Source: Rhizobium mesosinicum
Lineage (GTDB): Bacteria; Pseudomonadota; Alphaproteobacteria; Rhizobiales; Rhizobiaceae
NCBI RefSeq assembly: GCF_019511345.1
Contig: NZ_JAEUAK010000009.1
Span: 124,001-188,000 of the forward strand
Length of the DNA: 64,000 nt
Direction: 5' to 3'
Each line of letters begins with the position of its first letter. Position 1 is the stretch's first letter. Positions 42,842 through 51,097 of the stretch are shown piece after piece. The notes below the pieces were generated by a model. The model saw only the letters and a list, made by a program, of their open reading frames with translations, did no database searches and was not told the DNA's origin. Both the position numbers and the translations under genes were made by a program.

Positions 42842-43159
42842 ATGGAAACCTCTGATTTGGCCGAGCACACGAATGTGGCGGCAGCTTTATTATCGGCCAT
42901 GGCCAACCCCAAGCGTTTGCTGATCCTCACCAGCCTGGTAAAGGGAGAAGTGCCTGTCGGCATTCTCGCTACCCAGGTCGGCCTGAGCCAGTCGGCGCTC
43001 TCCCAGCATCTGTCGAAATTGCGCGCTCAGAAGCTGGTCAAGACTCGTCGTGACGCACAGACGATCTACTATTCCAGCAACTCCGAGCCTGTCATGAAGA
43101 TCCTCGCAACGCTCGAGGATATCTACGTGACCGAGAATCGGAGCAGGTCTGCAGCCTGA
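42842..43159 (+). CDS. nolR: NolR-type ArsR-family regulator
   Basis: The product has 105 residues. The stretch SAMANPKRLLILTSLV, the HTH VGLSQSALSQHLSKLRAQKLV and RRDAQTIYYSS are nearly identical in pattern to rhizobial NolR, a repressor of nod and other genes. No metal-binding Cys or His cluster is present, as in NolR. Length is close to NolR (about 115-120), with a shorter C-terminus. A matching NolR box lies upstream and a strong terminator downstream, so it is monocistronic. Confidence 0.85.
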   Translation: METSDLAEHTNVAAALLSAMANPKRLLILTSLVKGEVPVGILATQVGLSQSALSQHLSKLRAQKLVKTRRDAQTIYYSSNSEPVMKILATLEDIYVTENRSRSAA

Positions 43160-43257
43160 TGTTAGTGCTGACATGATGTCAGTCTGAGCAACGCGCCAAG
43201 GATATGTTTCCTCAGACGCTGCTTATACTATTTCAGCACGTGAAGCCTTAGCTAGAG

Positions 43258-43288
43258 GCCGGCAATTCGCAAGAATTGCCGGCTTTGT
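43258..43288 (+). terminator. Rho-independent terminator of nolR
   Basis: Perfect 11-base arms GCCGGCAATTC and GAATTGCCGGC around loop GCAA, then TTTGTTG. Confidence 0.85.
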
Positions 43289-43304
43289 TGCGGAGAAAGC
43301 AGAC

Positions 43305-43874
43305 TTAGCTGCCCCCCACTCTGTTGCTGCCGTGCGTCAGCACGACGAATGACGGGCGGGCCGGTACGCCCGGCTTGAAGTCCGGCCAGTTGGTGCCGGC
43401 ATCTTCCATCGAGGTCGCATCCTCGTTGTCGGCCACGTGCAATTCGCCCGGATGCTGAACCGAGAGAAAGACGCTGGAACCATCAGAGTTGAAGGTCGGC
43501 GAGCAGGTTTCCGAACCGACCAGCGCGATATAGATAAGCTTCGGCAGCGCGCGACCCGGACTTTCCGTATCCATCACATAGACGGAATCGGCGATCCCTT
43601 CCGGCGGCGGGCCATCGGTCGTCACCCAAAGACGGCCTGCCGGATCGACGGCAAGGTTATCAGGATCAGCAAACCAGCCGGCTGAGGTGGTCGCCGGATG
43701 GAACATCGCCTGGTCCTCGGGCTTGGCCGGATCGCCGCAGAGCGCGAAAACGTCCCACTTGAAACTTTCGGCTGCGTAATCAGGCTTATTCGGGCTGCCG
43801 GGAGTTACAAGCTCCAGTAAATGCCCATGCGGATTGGGGCCGCGTGGATTAGCGACGTTGACCTGTTCGGCCAT
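43305..43874 (-). pseudogene. PhoX-type (DUF839) phosphatase C-terminal remnant
   Basis: About 189 residues on the minus strand carry the C-terminal third of PhoX-like phosphatases: NVANPRGPNPHGHLLELVTP, FADPDNLAVDPAGRLWVTTDG, ETCSPTFNSDGSSVFLSVQHPGE, then ATSMEDAGTNWPDFKPGVPARPS. Full-length proteins have roughly 600-650 residues. Upstream of the ATG at 43874 the frame stays open to 44129, but that part is not PhoX-like and runs into the divergent aminotransferase gene. The N-terminal two thirds are therefore missing. Expression and function are unlikely. The sequence order supports a deletion with the flank replaced. Confidence 0.8.
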
Positions 43875-44052
43875 CGATTTTTGCAGCAATGCCCTAAAGG
43901 ATTGATGACGTCCGAAGTGTCCGGAAGCGACAGACAGCGGTGCTTCTTCGGCTTGACGCCTTGCCGAGCGCTGATAATTTGACCGGGCAGTAAAAATAAA
44001 CGGCGCCAAGCCTAAAAACGGGAATGGCTTCCCCAACGGCCAGGAGAACAGC

Positions 44053-45381
44053 ATGTCCAACCGCCTGAATGCAACGCCAAACGACCTTCGCGCCTTTTGG
44101 ATGCCCTTTACCGCTAACCGCCAGTTCAAGAAGGAACCGCGCCTCTTTGTGAGCGCGAAGGATATGTACTACCAGACTCATGACGGGCGTCAGGTTTTGG
44201 ACGGTACGGCTGGCCTCTGGTGCGTGAATGCCGGACACTGCCGACCGAAGATCACCGAGGCGATCCGCGAACAGGCAGGCGAACTCGATTATGCTCCGGC
44301 CTTCCAGCTCGGCCATCCCAAGGCTTTCGAACTCGCCAACCGCCTGGTCGACATCGCCCCCGAGGGCATGGATCACGTCCTCTACACCAATTCCGGTTCT
44401 GAATCGGTGGAAACGGCCCTCAAGGTGGCGCTCGCCTATCACCGCGTGAAGGGCAATGGCTCACGCTTCCGTTTGATCGGTCGCGAGCGTGGCTATCATG
44501 GCGTGAATTTCGGCGGCATCTCCGTTGGCGGCATCGTCACCAACCGCAAGATGTTCGGCACGCTGCTGACCGGCGTCGACCACATGCCGCACACCCACCT
44601 GCCCGGCAAGAACAACTTCACCCGCGGCGAGCCCGAAATTGGCGGCGATATCGCGACCGAACTCGAGCGCATCGTCACCCTGCATGACGCTTCCACGGTC
44701 GCCGCCGTCATCGTCGAGCCGGTCGCCGGTTCCACCGGTGTTCTCATTCCGCCGAAGGGCTATCTGCAGAAGCTGCGCGAAATCTGCACCAAGCACGGTA
44801 TCCTGCTGATCTTCGACGAAGTCATCACCGGCTTCGGCCGCCTCGGCGCTCCCTTCGCCGCCCAGTATTACGACGTGAAGCCCGATATCATCACCACCGC
44901 CAAGGGCCTGACCAACGGCGTCATCCCGATGGGCGCCGTCTTCGTGACCTCGGAAATCCATGATGCCTTCATGAACGGCCCCGAGCATATGATCGAGTTC
45001 TTCCACGGCTACACCTATTCGGGTAACCCCATCGCCTCGGCCGCAGCACTTGCAACGCTCGACACGTACAAGGAAGAGGGCCTGCTGACCCGTGCAGCCG
45101 AACTCTCGGACTACTGGGCCGATGCGCTGCATTCGTTGAAGGATTGCCCCAACGTCATCGACATCAGAAACACCGGCCTCATCGGCGCCATCGAGCTCGA
45201 CCCGATCGCCGGCGAGCCGACCAAACGGGCCTTTACGGCCTTCCTCAAAGCTTACGAAAGCGGTCTGCTGATCCGCACGACAGGCGATATCATCGCTCTC
45301 TCCCCGCCGCTGATCATCGAGAAGAAGCACATCGACGAACTCTTCGGCAAACTGCGTACGATCCTGCAGAATAACATCTGA
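44053..45381 (+). CDS. Class III omega-amino acid--pyruvate aminotransferase
   Basis: The product has 442 residues from ATG 44053 with AGGAG upstream. It is a PLP enzyme moving an amino group from an omega-amino acid, such as beta-alanine, to pyruvate. The PLP pocket shows YTNSGSESVETALKVA (about 112-127), YHGVNFGGISVGG, the Asp in LIFDEVITGFGR (about 255-266) and the Lys in ITTAKGLTNG (about 285). It lies head to head with the PhoX remnant. Substrate by family likeness only. Confidence 0.9.
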   Translation: MSNRLNATPNDLRAFWMPFTANRQFKKEPRLFVSAKDMYYQTHDGRQVLDGTAGLWCVNAGHCRPKITEAIREQAGELDYAPAFQLGHPKAFELANRLVDIAPEGMDHVLYTNSGSESVETALKVALAYHRVKGNGSRFRLIGRERGYHGVNFGGISVGGIVTNRKMFGTLLTGVDHMPHTHLPGKNNFTRGEPEIGGDIATELERIVTLHDASTVAAVIVEPVAGSTGVLIPPKGYLQKLREICTKHGILLIFDEVITGFGRLGAPFAAQYYDVKPDIITTAKGLTNGVIPMGAVFVTSEIHDAFMNGPEHMIEFFHGYTYSGNPIASAAALATLDTYKEEGLLTRAAELSDYWADALHSLKDCPNVIDIRNTGLIGAIELDPIAGEPTKRAFTAFLKAYESGLLIRTTGDIIALSPPLIIEKKHIDELFGKLRTILQNNI

Positions 45382-45407
45382 ACTCGATCGTCCTGATTGT
45401 GAGTTCA

Positions 45408-45440
45408 AGGGCGAGGCTCCGGCCTCGCCCTTTTCTTTTG
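45408..45440 (+). terminator. Rho-independent terminator of the aminotransferase gene
   Basis: AAGGGCGAGGC, loop TCCG, GCCTCGCCCTTTTCTTTT, 27 bases after the stop. Confidence 0.9.
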
Positions 45441-45522
45441 ATATTGGCGCCCTCGATCGCGTTATCGGTCTCCGGCGTGAGGAATTTCCTTCAGACAGCG
45501 CAAATCAGCCGATGGAGATCCC

Positions 45523-46578
45523 ATGCAAAGACTTGCCTTCCTTCTCTTCCTCGTCCTGCTCGCATCTGCAGCACAAGCAGGAACCGGTTTCCGCGAAACC
45601 ACCCTGTCCGGCACAAACGTCGATCGCCCGATGCATGTCAGTATCTGGTATCCGACAGCGTCTGACGCCACGCCGGTCCTTCTCGGCGAAACACCGGCCT
45701 TCATCGGCCAACCTGTAATCAAAAACGCCGAACCCGTAGCCGGCCCGCATCCGCTGGTCGTCCTCTCCCACGGTTATGGCGGCAGTTGGCGCAATCTCGC
45801 CTGGCTCGCCGCCGCTCTCGTAGACGCCGGCTATGTCGTCGCCGCACCCGATCATCCCGGTACGACCACATTCGACATGCGAAAGCCCGACGCCGTCGAG
45901 CTGTGGAAGCGTCCCGGCGATCTCAGCCACGCGATCGATGCTCTGCTCGACAATCCTGATCTGACGGGTGGCGTGGCATCCGATCGGATTGACGCCATCG
46001 GCCATTCGCTCGGCGGCTGGACGGTCGTCGAACTGGCGGGCGGCCGCTTCGATGCGGCCAAGGTGACGGAGAATTGCCTGGCTGAATTCAGCCCGATCTA
46101 TTGCAAAATATTCGAAGCGCTCGGCATCGGGCGCGATGCGGCCTCCAATGCGGCGATGGCCGCCGACCTCGGTGATGCAAGGATTCGTGCGGTCGTGACA
46201 CTTGATCTCGGCCCCGGCCGCGGACTGACACCAGCAAGCCTTGCGGCAATCCATATCCCCGTCATGGTGCTAGCTGCTGCTGCGGATGTCGACGCGGACA
46301 CGGCAACCAAGGCGGACATAGCCGCTAGCAACACGGATTCCGGCTACGTAGCCCGCTATCTGCCGTTAGTGACCACCACCTACAACCTTGTCCCCGGATC
46401 GCTGCATTTCAGCTTCATGCAGCCCTGCAAACCTGGCGCCGCCCAGCTGATCGAGAAGGAAGCGCCAGGCGAGAGCATCGTCTGTCGGGACGGAATGGGC
46501 GCGGACCGAGAAGTTATTCATCGGCAGGTTGCCAGCATGGTCACCGATTTCCTGGGAAAGGCACTTCCTCGACAATAG
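45523..46578 (+). CDS. Secreted alpha/beta hydrolase (PAF-acetylhydrolase-like)
   Basis: The product has 351 residues with a signal peptide ending SAAQA (about 20). The hydrolase fold shows VVLSHGYGGSWRNLAWLAA (oxyanion side, about 76-94), the nucleophile in AIGHSLGGWT (about 162-171) and a C-terminal His in GSLHFSF (about 300). The order and the predicted-dienelactone/PAF-AH class (COG4188) fit. It is probably periplasmic and acts on an ester; substrate unknown. Confidence 0.82.
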   Translation: MQRLAFLLFLVLLASAAQAGTGFRETTLSGTNVDRPMHVSIWYPTASDATPVLLGETPAFIGQPVIKNAEPVAGPHPLVVLSHGYGGSWRNLAWLAAALVDAGYVVAAPDHPGTTTFDMRKPDAVELWKRPGDLSHAIDALLDNPDLTGGVASDRIDAIGHSLGGWTVVELAGGRFDAAKVTENCLAEFSPIYCKIFEALGIGRDAASNAAMAADLGDARIRAVVTLDLGPGRGLTPASLAAIHIPVMVLAAAADVDADTATKADIAASNTDSGYVARYLPLVTTTYNLVPGSLHFSFMQPCKPGAAQLIEKEAPGESIVCRDGMGADREVIHRQVASMVTDFLGKALPRQ

Positions 46579-46647
46579 CGCAGGTCTCATCTCGCGAGCT
46601 TCGGCGGACCAGATCCCGCAGACTCTTGTCATGAAAACAGGATTGCC

Positions 46648-47559
46648 TCAGGAAACGGAAGCGACCGAAAGGCAGAGAGCGAATTTTTTGACGAGCCGGC
46701 GGTCGAAATGCCCTTCATTGGCTAGCATCCAGGTCAGGGCCTCCTTTGGGCTCCACGGCGTCTTGTAGGGGCGCGCCGAAGTAACGGCGTCATAGACATC
46801 ACAGATCGCGGCAAGACGTGCGTGAAGGCTGATATTATCGCGGGACAGTTTGCGTGGATAACCCTTGCCGTCGATCCGTTCGTGATGATTGAGGCAGACG
46901 TCGAGGACGATTTCCGACATGCCCTCCTGGCGCGACAGGATCGCATGCCCTTTTTCCGGATGATCACGGATCAACTGGATCTCGTCTTCGTTCAGGCGCC
47001 CTTCCTTGTTGAGCACTTCGAGCGGAATTTCGAGCTTGCCGACGTCGTGCAATAGACCTGCCGTGCCAAGCGTCTGCACCACCTCCTCATCCAGTCCGAG
47101 GTGGCGACTGAAAAGGATCATCAAGGCACTGACCGAAAGGGAATGCAGAAATGTCACTTCGTCCTTCGACTTCAGTCGGGTGACGCTGATGAAGACGGCG
47201 GGGTAGTCATCCATCGATTTGGAAACGGAGGAAATTACCGGCTCGACCTGATCGACGGTAATCGCATCTCCACCCTGCAGCCGACCGAAGACATTTTCCA
47301 GCACCTCGACGGATTTCTGAATGGTCTCGCGCGCTGCCCTGACGTCGATCTCGATCTTACGCGAGTTGTTCCTGACATCGAGGCCTTTGGTAGTGTTGAT
47401 CACGACACCTGCGTCCGCACACTCGTTAAGCTTCAGCGTATCGCTCTCGCGCCGCAGTAAGAACCGCCGCCGAGATAGAAGAGGATCGTGCCAGATACCC
47501 TCGACCATCTCGATAAACATTCCGGTCCGCACCTGCCTGGCTTCAATACGCTTGAGCAT
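46648..47559 (-). CDS. HD-GYP phosphodiesterase, C-terminally short
   Basis: The product has 303 residues. An N-terminal DUF3391-like region (about 1-110) is followed by the HD-GYP domain: HD at 171-172 (GLLHDVGKLEIP), NHHERIDGKGYP at 224-235 and the ICDVYDAVTSARPY motif near 252. These are c-di-GMP phosphodiesterase residues. The end FDRRLVKKFALCLSVASVS falls short of the usual extra 60-100 residues (GIYPxGSLVxL region). The last residues may come from a frameshift or replaced 3' end. It may still be active because the catalytic part is whole. Confidence 0.82.
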   Translation of the reverse strand: MLKRIEARQVRTGMFIEMVEGIWHDPLLSRRRFLLRRESDTLKLNECADAGVVINTTKGLDVRNNSRKIEIDVRAARETIQKSVEVLENVFGRLQGGDAITVDQVEPVISSVSKSMDDYPAVFISVTRLKSKDEVTFLHSLSVSALMILFSRHLGLDEEVVQTLGTAGLLHDVGKLEIPLEVLNKEGRLNEDEIQLIRDHPEKGHAILSRQEGMSEIVLDVCLNHHERIDGKGYPRKLSRDNISLHARLAAICDVYDAVTSARPYKTPWSPKEALTWMLANEGHFDRRLVKKFALCLSVASVS

Positions 47560-48178
47560 CCGGATATCTGTTCCCGCTATATGTCTGCATCGACAAATCG
47601 ATTTTATTGCACCGCAACAATATACTAGGGACTGGTAGTTATACTGGGATTGTTAGAATCAATTGTTAACTTGCTAAAACAGCAAAGCCGAAACACTGGT
47701 CAGCGGCGCCATTACCAGGTGTCTGCTTATCCGCAGCCGTCGATGTGCTCTGTCGGGGAATCTTCGCCTCGACTTTCTGCACTGGTTGCAAGGTATGCAC
47801 GACTGAAAGCGTGCGGCCGGAAAAAACTCGCCCACACACCTGCAGATCGAGACTGCCCTGACACCGGCGCCGGGACCTGCGGAACAGCTTGGGCAGGACA
47901 GACCGAAAATTGCGGGAAACGGACTGAAAAATCAAAGAGTCAGGTGCAATCTTTCCGGATTCGGCGAAACGAGCCCAATCTTGTTATCATCTTGCGGAAT
48001 CTCATCGAAATTCCTAGAAATCTTGCCATGCGCCGCGCGAGCCAAATATGGCCGCGAGGCTCATTGATCGCGCAGCTTTTCCTGTCCTTGGCACGATCCC
48101 GAAAGGATCGCTGACAAAGAAACGGCTTTCGCGGCAAGCAACCGGTGGTCGAAGAGACCCTACCCAAGGAGAGAGAAC
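47560..48178. other. Long non-coding interval with no convincing gene
   Basis: This 619-base gap between the HD-GYP gene and the binding-protein gene has open frames on both strands, but none has a convincing start, ribosome-binding site or family likeness. The first 130 bases are AT-rich, and a small hairpin (CGATCC-N5-GGATCG, about 48092-48109) lies near the downstream gene. The promoter of that gene is expected here. I see no tRNA or known RNA. Confidence 0.5.
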
Positions 48179-49282
48179 ATGACCCTGAAGACTCTGACGG
48201 CGACGCTCGTCGCCTCGCTGGCATTTGCGCCGCTCGCGCATGCGGATGTCGTCATCGGCCTCATCGCGCCGCTGACCGGCCCGGTGGCAGCCTATGGCGA
48301 CCAGGTAAAGAACGGCGCGCAGACCGCCGTCGATGAAATCAACAAGAGCGGCGGCATTCTCGGTGAGAAGGTCGTGCTCGAACTCGCGGACGACGCGGGC
48401 GAGCCGAAGCAGGGCGTTTCCGCCGCGAACAAGGTTGTCGGCGAAGGCATCCGCTTCGTCGTCGGTCCGGTCACCTCGGGCGTCGCCATCCCGGTTTCCG
48501 ACGTTCTGGCCGAAAACGGCGTGCTGATGGTCACTCCGACCGCCACGGCACCTGACCTCACCAAGCGCGGCTTGACGAATGTTCTGCGCACCTGCGGCCG
48601 CGACGACCAGCAGGCCGAAGTCGCCGCCAAATACGTTCTCGAACACTTCAAGGACAAGCGCGTCGCCATCATCAACGACAAGGGCGCTTACGGTAAGGGT
48701 CTCGCCGACGCCTTCAAGGCAACGCTGAATGCCGGCGGCATCACCGAAGTCATCAACGACTCCATTACGCCTGGCGAGAAGGACTTCTCCGCTCTGACGA
48801 CCCGCATCAAAGCCGAGAAAGTCGATCTCGTCTATTTCGGTGGCTACCACCCGGAAGGCGGCCTGCTTGCCCGCCAGCTGCATGACCTCTCCGTCAATGC
48901 TCAGATCATCGGCGGCGACGGTCTCTCCAACACCGAGTTCTGGACGATCGGCACGGATGCCGCAGGCGGCACGCTGTTCACCAACGCTTCGGACGCCACC
49001 AAGAGCCCGGACGCCAAGGCCGCTGCCGATGCGCTCGCCGCCAAGAACATCCCAGCCGAAGCCTTCACGCTGAACGCCTATGCTGCCGTCGAAGTCCTGA
49101 AGGCCGGCATCGAGAAGGCCGGGAGCGCCGAGGACGCGGAAGCCGTTGCGGCTGCCCTGAAGGGCGGCGAGCAGATCCCGACCGTCATCGGCAAGCTCAC
49201 CTACGGCGAGACCGGCGACCTCACTTCGCAGAGCTTCTCGCTCTACAAGTGGGAAGGCGGCAAGATCGTCGCAGCCGAGTAA
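48179..49282 (+). CDS. Orphan branched-chain amino-acid-type binding protein
   Basis: The product has 367 residues with AAGGAGAG before ATG 48179 and a signal peptide ending PLAHA (about 21). The periplasmic binding fold (DVVIGLIAPLTGPVAAYGDQVKNGAQTAVDEIN; GPVTSGVAIPVSDVLAENG) matches LivJ/LivK/BraC proteins. It would bind leucine-like amino acids and deliver them to an ABC permease. No permease or ATPase gene is adjacent and a terminator follows at once, so it works with a transporter encoded elsewhere. Confidence 0.92.
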   Translation: MTLKTLTATLVASLAFAPLAHADVVIGLIAPLTGPVAAYGDQVKNGAQTAVDEINKSGGILGEKVVLELADDAGEPKQGVSAANKVVGEGIRFVVGPVTSGVAIPVSDVLAENGVLMVTPTATAPDLTKRGLTNVLRTCGRDDQQAEVAAKYVLEHFKDKRVAIINDKGAYGKGLADAFKATLNAGGITEVINDSITPGEKDFSALTTRIKAEKVDLVYFGGYHPEGGLLARQLHDLSVNAQIIGGDGLSNTEFWTIGTDAAGGTLFTNASDATKSPDAKAAADALAAKNIPAEAFTLNAYAAVEVLKAGIEKAGSAEDAEAVAAALKGGEQIPTVIGKLTYGETGDLTSQSFSLYKWEGGKIVAAE

Positions 49283-49305
49283 TCGAAACCAACGAGACAC
49301 GGGAT

Positions 49306-49330
49306 CGGGCGCCATTGGCGCCCGGTTTCG
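49306..49330 (+). terminator. Terminator of the binding-protein gene
   Basis: CGGGCGCC-ATT-GGCGCCCG followed by GTTTCGTTT. Confidence 0.8.
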
Positions 49331-49399
49331 TTTGCGGGCATCCAATCCGCAGACAGATGCGCTATAACTCGCGGAATCGATTGCATCGCGAGGATAGTT

Positions 49400-51097
49400 A
49401 TGACTCTCAAGCTCGAACGTCTGATCGATCAGGGTGTGGGTCGCGTGCCTGCAGATATCGTTCTGAAAGGCGGGCGCTTCTTCGATCTCGTAACGGGTGA
49501 GCTCGTCCAGTCGGACATTGCCATCGGCGGCGAGCGTATTGTCGGTACCTGCGGCAGCTATAGCGGCGAGAGCGAAATCGACATTTCCGGCAAGATTATC
49601 GTTCCCGGTTTCATCGATACGCATCTGCACATCGAATCCTCGCTCGTCACGCCGCATGAATTCGACCGCTGCGTTCTGCCTTACGGCGTGACGACAGTGA
49701 TCTGCGATCCTCATGAGATCGCCAATGTACTCGGCAAAGAAGGCATCGAATTCTTTCTCGCCTCGGCGTTGGAAACGATCATGGATATCCGCGTCCAGCT
49801 TTCCTCCTGTGTGCCGGCCACACATCTGGAAACATCGGGCGCCGATCTGCCGGTCGAAAGCCTCCTGCCCTATCGCGACCATCCCAAGGTCATCGGGCTT
49901 GCCGAATTCATGAATTTCCCCGGCGTAATCCACAAGGATCCCGTCTGCATGGCGAAGCTCGACGCTTTCCAGGGCGGCCATATCGACGGGCATGCCCCGT
50001 TGCTCTCAGGCAATGATCTGAACGGTTATCTCTCCGCCGGCATCCGCACCGAGCATGAATGCACGAGCGCGGCCGAAGCGCTGGAGAAAATTCGCAAAGG
50101 CATGCATATCCTTGTGCGCGAGGGCTCCGTCTCCAAGGACCTGCACGCCCTGATGCCCATCATCACCGAACGCCTCTCACCATACCTCGCGCTCTGCACC
50201 GATGACCGCAATCCGCTCGATATCGCCGAGCAGGGCCATCTCGACTATATGATCCGCACGGCGATCTCCAAAGGCGCCGAGCCGCTGGCTGTCTACCGCG
50301 CCGCCTCGATCTCGGCTGCCCGCGCCTTCGGCTTGCGTGACCGCGGCCTCATTGCGCCCGGCTGGCGGGCCGATCTTGTCATTATCGACAGCCTGGAGAA
50401 CTGCGGGGCGGATATGGTCTTCTCCGCCGGCCGCCACGTCACCGACGCGCTCTTTGCCACCCGCAAGTCCGTGCCGCCTGTCGGTCTCGACAGCGTCAAG
50501 GTCCGGCCGGTCAATGCGGCCCATTTCGGCGTGCCTGTTTCGGAAGGAGAAACACCCGTCATCGGCGTCATGCCCGGCAAGATCATCACCGAGCATCGCC
50601 GCTACCGCCTGCCGGCTAGGGGCAACCAGACCACCGTCGATCTCGGCAACGACATCATCAAGGTCGCCGTCATCGAGCGCCACGGCAAGAACGGCAACCA
50701 TGCAAACGGTTTCGTCCAGGGCTTCGGATTGAAGAAGGGCGCCATCGCCTCGACGGTCGGCCATGACAGCCACAATATCTGCGTTGTCGGCGTTAGCGAG
50801 GATGACATGGCCCTTGCGGCCAATCGTCTCGGCGAGATCAAGGGCGGCTTCGTCGTCGTCGAGGACGGCAAAGTCACCGGCGAAATCGCGCTTCCTGTCG
50901 CCGGCCTGATGAGCCTGGAACCCTACGAGACGGTGCGCGACACGCTGCACCATCTGCGCAAGGCGGCTTACGCGCTGGGCACGACGCTGGAGGAACCCTT
51001 CCTGCAGGTCGCCTTCCTACCCCTGCCCGTGATTCCGCATTTGAAGATCTCGGACAAGGGGATGGTGGACGTCGATCGCTTCGCGCTGATCAGCTGA
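49400..51097 (+). CDS. ade: Adenine deaminase
   Basis: The product has 565 residues, usual for the family. It turns adenine into hypoxanthine in purine salvage. The amidohydrolase metal site begins with FIDTHLHIESS (about residue 69), and VICDPHEIANVLG, EHECTSAAEALEKI and CTDDRN follow. The C-terminal adenine-deaminase domain (VGHDSHNICVVGVSEDDM) is complete. ATG 49400 has GAGGATAG before it. The last 8 bases overlap the end of the convergent aglA gene. Confidence 0.95.
   Translation: MTLKLERLIDQGVGRVPADIVLKGGRFFDLVTGELVQSDIAIGGERIVGTCGSYSGESEIDISGKIIVPGFIDTHLHIESSLVTPHEFDRCVLPYGVTTVICDPHEIANVLGKEGIEFFLASALETIMDIRVQLSSCVPATHLETSGADLPVESLLPYRDHPKVIGLAEFMNFPGVIHKDPVCMAKLDAFQGGHIDGHAPLLSGNDLNGYLSAGIRTEHECTSAAEALEKIRKGMHILVREGSVSKDLHALMPIITERLSPYLALCTDDRNPLDIAEQGHLDYMIRTAISKGAEPLAVYRAASISAARAFGLRDRGLIAPGWRADLVIIDSLENCGADMVFSAGRHVTDALFATRKSVPPVGLDSVKVRPVNAAHFGVPVSEGETPVIGVMPGKIITEHRRYRLPARGNQTTVDLGNDIIKVAVIERHGKNGNHANGFVQGFGLKKGAIASTVGHDSHNICVVGVSEDDMALAANRLGEIKGGFVVVEDGKVTGEIALPVAGLMSLEPYETVRDTLHHLRKAAYALGTTLEEPFLQVAFLPLPVIPHLKISDKGMVDVDRFALIS

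Noticed and set aside
48085..48110. TTGGCACGATCC as a sigma-54 promoter of the binding-protein gene
   Set aside because: The GG-N10-GC spacing is not met; the GC expected 10 bases after GG is absent.
47650..48114. 154-codon plus-strand frame in the long gap
   Set aside because: Unusual residue mix, no signal or family likeness, and frames of similar length exist on the other strand. Left as non-coding until compared with relatives.
48014..49993. 659-codon open frame antisense to the binding-protein gene and ade
   Set aside because: A shadow of two clear genes without motif support.
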